Below, one piece after another: positions 1 to 4,964 of a stretch of DNA of 5,756 nt (its first letter is position 1; each line of letters opens with the position of its first letter). The DNA is from an uncultured Gammaproteobacteria bacterium (GTDB lineage: Bacteria; Pseudomonadota; Gammaproteobacteria; UBA9214). The stretch covers positions 1 to 5,756 of the forward strand of contig CAJQPV010000204.1 of assembly GCA_905480305.1 (NCBI GenBank), in the 5' to 3' direction. The translations under genes were made by a program, and so were the position numbers. The notes beneath the pieces were generated by a model. The model was not told the DNA's origin and did no database searches. It was given only the letters and a program-made list of their open reading frames with translations.

Positions 1-247
1 GATTCTGCAACCCGATGGCGTTCAACATGCCGCCTGGTGTTTCGGCAATCCGGTGCGGCCGGTTGCCGAGACGCGGCTTCAGCGTTGTACCCTTCAGGCA
101 AACTGCGCCGACATCCCGGTTGGAAAAGCCCTCCACGCGTGTATATTCTTCACCGAATCCCACGCAACCTGACAGTAGTACCAGCGGCGTGGAAAATGGC
201 ATGCCACAGTAATCCATCCTGAGTTTTTTTTGCTCGGTATCAGTCAT
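1..247 (-). CDS. pyrD: Dihydroorotate dehydrogenase, class 1B-like (5' part only)
   Basis: This is the N-terminal 82 codons of a minus-strand gene that continues past the left edge. Dihydroorotate dehydrogenase oxidises dihydroorotate to orotate, the fourth step of pyrimidine synthesis, using FMN. The visible part has the early segment [10 protein letters not shown] (residues 26-35), then LKGTTL (51-56) with the FMN-contacting lysine K52, then PRLGN (58-62) and [14 protein letters not shown] (69-82) with the substrate-binding asparagine N76. These match the cytosolic class 1 enzymes, closest to the 1B (PyrDB) type, rather than the membrane-bound quinone-linked class 2. The ATG at 247 is preferred over the ATG at codon 11 because residues 9-20 align with the first beta strands of the family. 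Neither start has a clear Shine-Dalgarno. Class 1B enzymes normally pair with an iron-sulfur/FAD subunit (PyrK), which is not visible here. The 1B assignment rests on motifs recalled from the family and on a fragment. Confidence 0.85.
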   Translation of the reverse strand, partial: MTDTEQKKLRMDYCGMPFSTPLVLLSGCVGFGEEYTRVEGFSNRDVGAVCLKGTTLKPRLGNRPHRIAETPGGMLNAIGLQN

Positions 248-269
248 AAGCGTCAGCAAGGAACAGAAA

Positions 270-737
270 ATGTTTCACGTTGTGCTCTACCAGCCGGAAA
301 TCCCCCCGAACACCGGCAATATCATACGCCTTTGTGCCAATACCGGCAGTGACTTGCACCTGATTCATCCACTGGGTTTTGTCCTCGATGATAAAAAATT
401 ACGCCGCGCCGGGCTCGATTACCGTGAATGGGCGGCCGTGCGTGAACATGTTTCACTGGATGCCTTTCGCAAGGACGTAAACCCGGCCCGTTTGTGGGGT
501 GTGTCGACCCGGGGAACAACGGTTTACGCAGCGGCTCGATTTGAGGCAGGCGATGCCTTCCTGTTTGGTCCGGAGACCCGGGGTCTGCCGGATGCGGTGC
601 TGGGCGAGTTGGGTGAAGCCGCCGTGTTACGTCTGCCCATGGCCAGTCACAGTCGCAGCCTGAATCTGTCGAATACGGTAGCCGTGCTGGTCTATGAAGC
701 CTGGCGCCAGCAGGGGTTTCAGGGCTCAGCCGACTGA
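270..737 (+). CDS. trmL: tRNA (cytidine/uridine-34-2'-O)-methyltransferase TrmL
   Basis: TrmL is a small cytosolic SPOUT-fold enzyme that uses S-adenosylmethionine to 2'-O-methylate the wobble base C34 or U34 of tRNA-Leu isoacceptors, which supports accurate codon reading. The 155 residues match the length of E. coli TrmL (about 157). The N-terminal signature [13 protein letters not shown] lies at residues 9-21. The cofactor-binding knot includes FGPETRGLP (99-107), LPM (122-124) and [12 protein letters not shown] (128-139), followed by YEAWRQ (142-147). The ATG at 270 has a good Shine-Dalgarno (AAGGAA, 258-263, seven bases between AGGA and the ATG). The gene starts only 22 bp from the divergent pyrD, so its promoter must overlap the start of pyrD; I could not pick out a convincing one. 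Its 3' end overlaps the convergent gpsA by 12 bp. TrmL sits near gpsA in E. coli too, although cysE lies between them there. Confidence 0.96.
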   Translation: MFHVVLYQPEIPPNTGNIIRLCANTGSDLHLIHPLGFVLDDKKLRRAGLDYREWAAVREHVSLDAFRKDVNPARLWGVSTRGTTVYAAARFEAGDAFLFGPETRGLPDAVLGELGEAAVLRLPMASHSRSLNLSNTVAVLVYEAWRQQGFQGSAD

Positions 738-1733
738 CTCCGGTTTGACCTCGCGTGCCAGCAGGTTACGCACTGCGTCGGCCGGTGATAGCTGATCATA
801 TAGTACCCGGTACACCTGCTCGGAAATCGGCATATCCACCTTGTATTTTTTTGCCAGCTGTAGCACTTCACCTGCCGTGTTGAAACCTTCCACCACCTGA
901 CCGATCTCCTGTAACGCAACTTCCAGTCCGGTTCCTCTGCCCAGTGCCAGCCCCAGGCGGCGGTTGCGTGACAGGTCATCGGTGCAGGTCAGTATCAGGT
1001 CGCCAACACCGGCCAGTCCCATCAGGGTTTCACGGCGGGCACCCATGGCATCACCAAGGCGAATGACCTCGGCCAGTCCGCGGGTAATCAGTGCAGCCCG
1101 GCTGTTGGCGCCCAGCTGCAAACCGTCGGTAATCCCGGAGGCAATCGCCAGCACATTTTTTACCGTGCCGCCGAGTTGTACACCCGCCATGTCGTCACTG
1201 GTATAGACGCGCATGCTGCCGCCATGCAGGCGGCTGGCCATGTCATTGGCAAATACCGGGTTGTTGGATGCGACGGTCACAGCCGTTGGTAGTCCGGCAG
1301 CGACTTCCCTGGCAAAGGTTGGTCCCGACACCACGGCAGCGGGATAACGGCTACCGAGCACTTCCTCGAATACTTCGCTCATGAACTTGCCGCTGCCATA
1401 TTCCAGGCCCTTGGTGGCCCAGGCAATGCGCGTGTCAGGGTTGAGCAAGGGAGCCAATGCGGTGAGGACCTCACGAAACGCGTGACTGGGTACCGCCATC
1501 AACAGGTCACGGCTGGTGGCGACGGCCTGTGCCAGGCCGGGCTCAATCGTTAAGTTGTCCGGGAATGGATAGCCGGGCAGAAACTGGCTGTTCTGGCGTT
1601 CACGTGACAATGTCTCCATGAAGGCCGGTTCATGACCCCACAGGCAGGTGGCGTTATTGTTGGCGGCCAGCCGCAGTGCCAGCGCGGTTCCCCACGAGCC
1701 GGCACCGAGAACCGTTATTGCTCTACTATGCAT
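726..1733 (-). CDS. gpsA: Glycerol-3-phosphate dehydrogenase [NAD(P)+]
   Basis: GpsA is a soluble enzyme that reduces dihydroxyacetone phosphate to sn-glycerol 3-phosphate, the backbone for phospholipids. The 335 residues are close to the family's usual 330-340. The N-terminal Rossmann domain opens with the dinucleotide-binding GAGSWGTA (residues 10-17). [10 protein letters not shown] (136-145) and the substrate-domain motif [12 protein letters not shown] (189-200) follow, with the conserved lysine K192. Further C-terminal family motifs are [10 protein letters not shown] (242-251), SRNRRLG (255-261) and VEGFNTA (281-287). The ATG at 1733 lies five codons before the first Rossmann strand, as expected, though no strong Shine-Dalgarno precedes it. 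It follows secB on the same strand after 61 bp and is probably cotranscribed with it, as in E. coli. No terminator is possible between its 3' end and trmL because the two genes overlap tail to tail. Confidence 0.97.
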   Translation of the reverse strand: MHSRAITVLGAGSWGTALALRLAANNNATCLWGHEPAFMETLSRERQNSQFLPGYPFPDNLTIEPGLAQAVATSRDLLMAVPSHAFREVLTALAPLLNPDTRIAWATKGLEYGSGKFMSEVFEEVLGSRYPAAVVSGPTFAREVAAGLPTAVTVASNNPVFANDMASRLHGGSMRVYTSDDMAGVQLGGTVKNVLAIASGITDGLQLGANSRAALITRGLAEVIRLGDAMGARRETLMGLAGVGDLILTCTDDLSRNRRLGLALGRGTGLEVALQEIGQVVEGFNTAGEVLQLAKKYKVDMPISEQVYRVLYDQLSPADAVRNLLAREVKPESVG

Positions 1734-1794
1734 GTGGTTGCCGCATTCAGGTGGTCGTTCATTGTGCTATACCGGCACATAATTACAGGCGATA

Positions 1795-2283
1795 TTATTG
1801 CTCGCTGGAAGGATGTTCCTGTTCGTCCCGGGTTTTTTGCAGCTTTTGTTCATACATCGCTCCAAAGTGCATTGGCGGCAGCAGTAACTGCGGGAACCCG
1901 CCCTTGGTAACCAGGTCTGATAATGCAGCACCGGCATATGGATACAGGGTGTTCAGGCAGTAAACCTGCTGGAGACGTTCAAGGACGTCAGGTTCGAACC
2001 CTTTCAGGGTGAATATACCGGCCTGGTGAACTTCAGCCAGAAAGGCTGTTTTATCATTTACCGATACCGTTGCTGTGACAGACAAGGTGACTTCGTAGAG
2101 ATCACCATCCAGCACGGCGACTGAATTGTTCATTTCCACTCCAAGCTTTGGCTCCCATTTCGTGGTGAACAGCTCGGGGGAATTTGGCGACTCAAATGAA
2201 ACGTCTTTCAGATAAATTTTTTGAGGGCGCCTGATTGTTTTGTTGTCATCGGCCTGTGCTTCTTGTTGTTCATCTTCCGGCAT
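1795..2283 (-). CDS. secB: Protein-export chaperone SecB
   Basis: SecB is a cytosolic tetrameric chaperone that keeps secretory precursors unfolded and hands them to SecA. The 162 residues compare with 155 in E. coli. The core begins at IYLKDVSFESPNSP (23-36), continues through YEVTLSVTATVSV (63-75) and TAFLAEVHQAGIF (79-91), and ends in the highly conserved block with YPYAGAALSDLV (114-125) and GGFPQLLLPPMHF (128-140). An acidic N-terminal tail of about 18 residues and a polar C-terminal tail flank the core, as is typical. The ATG at 2283 has a clear Shine-Dalgarno (AGGGA, minus strand, 2291-2295, seven bases away). It lies 36 bp after the rhodanese stop codon, so the two are likely one transcript. 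In E. coli the glutaredoxin gene grxC lies between them; there is no room for it here. Confidence 0.97.
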   Translation of the reverse strand: MPEDEQQEAQADDNKTIRRPQKIYLKDVSFESPNSPELFTTKWEPKLGVEMNNSVAVLDGDLYEVTLSVTATVSVNDKTAFLAEVHQAGIFTLKGFEPDVLERLQQVYCLNTLYPYAGAALSDLVTKGGFPQLLLPPMHFGAMYEQKLQKTRDEQEHPSSEQ

Positions 2284-2319
2284 GGTGTATTCCCTGCTTG
2301 AAATTTAACGATGTAAGTA

Positions 2320-2751
2320 CTAATTATTTTTGCTAAGCGGCAGCGCTTCTTTTTGCCAGGCCAGCAATCCACCCTTTAGATTGTAAACTGACGCGAAACC
2401 CTGTTTTTTAAGCTTGCCACAGTATCTACTGGAGCGCTGTCCGCGCTGGCAGTAAACAATAACCGGCTTGTCGCGGTATTTTTCGAGCTTGTCTGAATGG
2501 TCAGCCGGATCAGCCGGTAAATGCAGCGCATTAACGATATGACCTTCACGGTAATCCTTGTCCTCGCGCATATCAACCATGACGGCATTGTCGTGGTTGA
2601 TCATTCGAATTGCCTCACCCGGGGCAAGCTCCCTGATACCGCTGATGCGTGTCTGTATTTCACTACCGATCAACATGGCGATAATGGCAAACATTGCCAT
2701 CACCAGCAGCATGTGATTGCCGGCAAACTCTATCAGTTGGTTGATGTCCAT
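2320..2751 (-). CDS. yibN: Membrane-anchored rhodanese-domain protein (YibN-like)
   Basis: This is a single-domain rhodanese tethered to the inner membrane. The 143 residues comprise one hydrophobic segment at about 13-30 (rich in L, V, M, I and A), a short linker, and a rhodanese domain from about 40 to 135. Domain landmarks are VDMREDKDYREGHI (59-72), the strand VIVYC ending in the presumed catalytic cysteine C101, the active-site loop CQRGQRS (101-107), and GGLLAW (127-132). Arginines just after the membrane segment suggest the domain faces the cytoplasm. Rhodaneses carry a persulfide on the catalytic cysteine and transfer sulfane sulfur; the physiological donor and acceptor cannot be read from sequence. 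Position beside secB and overall build match E. coli YibN. As I recall it, E. coli YibN lacks the cysteine at this point, so this copy may be catalytically active where that one is not. It lies 75 bp after arsR, which may control it. The start has only a weak Shine-Dalgarno. Confidence 0.9.
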   Translation of the reverse strand: MDINQLIEFAGNHMLLVMAMFAIIAMLIGSEIQTRISGIRELAPGEAIRMINHDNAVMVDMREDKDYREGHIVNALHLPADPADHSDKLEKYRDKPVIVYCQRGQRSSRYCGKLKKQGFASVYNLKGGLLAWQKEALPLSKNN

Positions 2752-2784
2752 AAACGATTCTGGCCGCTATTGTTTTGTAATGAT

Positions 2785-2834
2785 GGCCCTGTCCTGATTG
2801 CCGTTGTGCAACGGCCCAAAATATAGTCAGGGCC
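2785..2834 (-). other. Two-tier inverted repeat between arsR and the rhodanese gene
   Basis: An outer inverted repeat, GGCCCTG at 2785-2791 with CAGGGCC at 2828-2834, encloses an inner perfect hairpin, GCCGTT at 2800-2805 with AACGGC at 2810-2815 and a four-base loop. The right outer arm overlaps the last codons and stop of arsR. Read on the minus strand it would form in the RNA between arsR and the rhodanese gene. Neither strand shows a T-run directly after the inner hairpin, so it does not look like a normal intrinsic terminator. It could be an attenuating or RNA-processing structure, or chance. Confidence 0.4.
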
Positions 2835-3141
2835 GGGTGCAGAAAACTTCCCGCATCATGCTGATGAGGCGCAGGGTACGTCCATCTCCGACGCGATAAT
2901 AAACCCGGTTGGCGTCCTTGCGTGAGGCGAGTATGCCTTTGTCGCGCAGGATGGCAAGGTGTTGTGAGATATTGCTCTGGGATGTGCCGACACGCTCCAC
3001 GATATCCTGTACGCTGATTTCCTGATCGCCGAGGGTGCAGAGGATTTTCAGTCGTAGCGGGTGGGACATAGCCTTGAGGGAGCGCGATGCCCGCTCGATG
3101 TCTTCCTCACGGGAGATCAGTGGTTCACTGCTTGCAGACAT
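2827..3141 (-). CDS. ArsR/SmtB-family regulator with SqrR/BigR-type cysteine pair
   Basis: This is a small winged-helix DNA-binding repressor of 104 residues from the ATG at 3141. LKAMSHPLRLKILC (22-35) is the typical first part of the fold. The helix-turn-helix follows, with DIVERVG (46-52) and the recognition helix TSQSNISQHLAIL (53-65). The wing is RKDANRVYYRV (74-84), and a C-terminal dimerisation helix ends in VFC (99-101). The classical metal-site motif ELCVCD is missing; the corresponding stretch reads EISVQD (41-46). The only cysteines are C35 and C101, 66 residues apart. That is the spacing of the paired cysteines in the reactive-sulfur sensors SqrR (C41/C107) and BigR (C42/C108), and E. 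coli YgaV has the same ILC and C-terminal YC pattern. I therefore infer a persulfide- or redox-responsive repressor rather than a metal sensor. A TTG at 3156 would add five residues, but the ATG has the better ribosome site. It is the first gene of the minus-strand series and divergent from gpmI. Confidence 0.93.
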   Translation of the reverse strand: MSASSEPLISREEDIERASRSLKAMSHPLRLKILCTLGDQEISVQDIVERVGTSQSNISQHLAILRDKGILASRKDANRVYYRVGDGRTLRLISMMREVFCTRP

Positions 3142-3148
3142 ACTTCGA

Positions 3149-3154
3149 CCTCTC
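3149..3154 (-). promoter_or_regulatory. Ribosome binding site that sets the arsR start
   Basis: Read on the minus strand this is GAGAGG, seven bases before the ATG at 3141. It would lie inside the coding region if translation began at the TTG at 3156, so it favours the ATG start. Confidence 0.7.
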
Positions 3155-3183
3155 AAACTTCTGAAACGATATGGGTTACTGCA

Positions 3184-3213
3184 TTCATTATTAATACATT
3201 ATACAATAATAAA
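3184..3213. promoter_or_regulatory. AT-rich inverted repeat, candidate operator of the ArsR regulator
   Basis: The arms TTCATTATT (3184-3192) and AATAATAAA (3205-3213) are inverted repeats matching at eight of nine positions, with a 12-base spacer. A perfect TATTAATA palindrome also sits at 3189-3196. The repeat surrounds the -10 box of the likely arsR promoter, the usual place for an autorepressing ArsR-family operator. It does not contain the ATTC-N8-GAAT sequence I recall for SqrR. Assignment as an operator is inference from position and symmetry. Confidence 0.5.
3198..3203 (-). promoter_or_regulatory. -10 box of the likely arsR promoter
   Basis: On the minus strand this reads TATAAT, a perfect sigma-70 -10 hexamer, preceded by TG. 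Transcription would begin near 3191, giving a leader of about 50 bases before the ATG at 3141. The hexamer 17 bases upstream (CTAGCC) is a poor -35, so the promoter may depend on the strong -10. Confidence 0.55.
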
Positions 3214-3299
3214 CCGTTTGGGCTAGCGGTAAGATGCGACTACGATGACGCCATAATTACCTTTATCGAAGCTAGACCGGGTTGCTGATCAAGCTTTCA

Positions 3300-3329
3300 T
3301 TGGCAACGGATATTGTTTTAATTTAGAAT
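3300..3329 (+). promoter_or_regulatory. Candidate gpmI promoter
   Basis: TTGGCA (3300-3305) and TAGAAT (3324-3329) form a sigma-70-like pair with 18 bases between them. Transcription would start near 3336, only about five bases before the gpmI ATG, leaving a nearly leaderless mRNA. Weaker alternatives further up are TTGGGC (3218-3223) with TACGAT (3241-3246), and a plus-strand TATACA (3200-3205) inside the arsR operator candidate. Confidence 0.4.
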
Positions 3330-3340
3330 CTTTCCAATAT

Positions 3341-4963
3341 ATGAGCGAACAGCAACAAAAGACCCCAGCCAGAGACACCGCACGGCCGGTGGTGCTGCTT
3401 ATCCTCGATGGTTGGGGGTATAGCGAAGATCTGCAATTTAATGCCATCGCTGCGGCTAACAAGCCGGTTATGGACGGCTTGTGGAAAAATTTCCCGCATA
3501 CCCTGATCCGTACCTCCGGTGCCGCCGTGGGTTTGCCCGCTGACCAGATGGGCAATTCGGAGGTAGGGCACCTCAATCTTGGCGCCGGGCGTGTTGTCTA
3601 CCAGGAATTTACCCGCGTCAGCCGTGCGATCAAGACAGGTTCCTTCTATTCAAACCGTACCCTGACCGACGCTGTCGATATGGCGGTTGAGAATGACAAG
3701 GCGGTGCATATCCTTGGTTTGCTGTCACCCGGTGGCGTGCACAGCCACGAAGAACATATTCATGCCATGCTGGAACTGGCAGTGCAGCGCGGCGCAAAAA
3801 AGGTTTATCTGCACGCCTTTCTCGACGGCCGTGATACCGCCCCCCGTAGCGCCGTGGATTCCATAGGGCTCATGGAAGAGAAATTCAGCCAGTTCGGCGG
3901 CGGTCGGTTTGCCTCCATTATCGGCCGTTACTATGCCATGGATCGGGACCATCGCTGGCCACGTATTCAGGCGGCCTATGACCTGATTACCCTTGGCAAG
4001 GCTGACTACCAGGCCGGCAATGCACAGGATGCGGTGAAATTTGCCTATGCGCGTGATGAAAGCGACGAATTCGTAAAAGCCACTGCAATTGTACCGCAAG
4101 GCGAAACGCCCATAACCGTTGAAGACGGTGATGTGCTGGTGTTCATGAACTACCGTTCGGATCGTGCGAGGCAGATCACGCGCCCGTTTATTGAGAAAGA
4201 CTTCGACGGGTTTGAGCGTGAGTCAAAGCCGAAACTGGGCTCCTTTGTAAGCCTGACCGAGTACAAGGCGGATTTTGATGTGTCGATTGCCTACCCGGCA
4301 GAGCGCCTGAAAAATGTATTCGGTGATTATGTTGCCGCAAACGGTTTGCGCCAGCTGCGTCTGGCCGAGACCGAGAAGTATGCCCATGTAACCTTCTTTT
4401 TTAACGGCGGCGAGGAACAGCCGTTTGAAGGTGAAGAGCGCATACTGGTGAAGTCACCGATGGTGCCAACCTATGACATGCAGCCGGAAATGAATGCGCC
4501 GGAAGTCACCGACAAGCTGGTTGCTGCGATTGAAAGCGGTGTTTACGATGTCATCATCTGTAATTATGCCAACACGGATATGGTCGGACATACCGGTAAA
4601 TTTGATGCTGCGGTCAAGGCGGTCGAGGCAGTTGATAGCTGTGTCGGGCGCGTTGTTGATGCGCTGCAGCGCTGCGGTGGCGAGATGCTGGTGACGGCTG
4701 ATCATGGCAATGCCGAACTCATGCTCGACAGCGCCACCGGTCAGGTACATACCGCACATACCACCAACCGGGTGCCGCTGATTTATTACGGGCGTCCTGC
4801 AACCATGTCAGAGAAGGGCGCATTATCTGATGTTGCGCCCAGTATGCTGTACCTGATGAATATGGAAATACCGCCAGAAATGACCGGCACACCACTGCTT
4901 GAGCTGATACCGGACAACCCGGACACGGCTCCCGCCGAAGCGACAGCTGAAGTCAGCAGTTGA
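3341..4963 (+). CDS. gpmI: 2,3-bisphosphoglycerate-independent phosphoglycerate mutase
   Basis: GpmI interconverts 3-phosphoglycerate and 2-phosphoglycerate in glycolysis and gluconeogenesis, through a phosphoserine intermediate and two manganese ions. The 540 residues exceed the roughly 514 of E. coli by about 10 at the N-terminus and 20 at the C-terminus. Alkaline phosphatase-type metal-site segments frame the protein: LILDGWGY (20-27, D23), GNSEVGH (71-77, catalytic serine S73), TDMVGHTG (412-419, D413 and H417), TADHGNAE (452-459, D454 and H455) and HTAHT (470-474). The inserted phosphotransferase domain shows GGVHSHEEH (131-139), LDGRDT (161-166), GRYYAMDRD (195-203), RSDRAR (272-277) and [14 protein letters not shown] (344-357, K346). 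All expected catalytic residues seem present. The C-terminal tail, from about residue 521, is Ala/Glu/Thr-rich and likely disordered. No Shine-Dalgarno precedes the ATG and no better start exists, because the next in-frame ATG lies beyond the metal-binding D23. envC follows after one base. Confidence 0.97.
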   Translation: MSEQQQKTPARDTARPVVLLILDGWGYSEDLQFNAIAAANKPVMDGLWKNFPHTLIRTSGAAVGLPADQMGNSEVGHLNLGAGRVVYQEFTRVSRAIKTGSFYSNRTLTDAVDMAVENDKAVHILGLLSPGGVHSHEEHIHAMLELAVQRGAKKVYLHAFLDGRDTAPRSAVDSIGLMEEKFSQFGGGRFASIIGRYYAMDRDHRWPRIQAAYDLITLGKADYQAGNAQDAVKFAYARDESDEFVKATAIVPQGETPITVEDGDVLVFMNYRSDRARQITRPFIEKDFDGFERESKPKLGSFVSLTEYKADFDVSIAYPAERLKNVFGDYVAANGLRQLRLAETEKYAHVTFFFNGGEEQPFEGEERILVKSPMVPTYDMQPEMNAPEVTDKLVAAIESGVYDVIICNYANTDMVGHTGKFDAAVKAVEAVDSCVGRVVDALQRCGGEMLVTADHGNAELMLDSATGQVHTAHTTNRVPLIYYGRPATMSEKGALSDVAPSMLYLMNMEIPPEMTGTPLLELIPDNPDTAPAEATAEVSS

Positions 4964-4964
4964 C

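Noticed and set aside
15..222. Two overlapping plus-strand open frames at the left edge
   Set aside because: They are antisense to the clear pyrD reading frame and resemble no family; the minus-strand translation carries recognisable enzyme motifs.
1755..1779. Small hairpin (GTGC/GCAC) before gpsA as a terminator or regulatory element
   Set aside because: Only a four-base stem with no T-run; not distinguishable from chance.
1632..1963. Plus-strand open frames spanning the secB-gpsA gap
   Set aside because: They run antisense through the ends of two well-supported genes, with no ribosome site or protein likeness.
2521..2826. Plus-strand open frame opposite the rhodanese gene
   Set aside because: His/Asp-rich antisense translation of the rhodanese membrane and N-terminal region; no family resemblance.
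3184..3213. AT-rich repeat as an attachment site or insertion-element end
   Set aside because: There is no direct duplication and no transposase or integrase nearby; its placement on the arsR promoter explains it better.
3035..3288. Plus-strand open frames running out of arsR into the intergenic region
   Set aside because: Mostly antisense to arsR; the rest covers the promoter region and shows no domain.
3289..3576. Minus-strand open frames over the gpmI start and its promoter
   Set aside because: Shadow of gpmI; composition is unlike a real protein and the gpmI frame is unambiguous.
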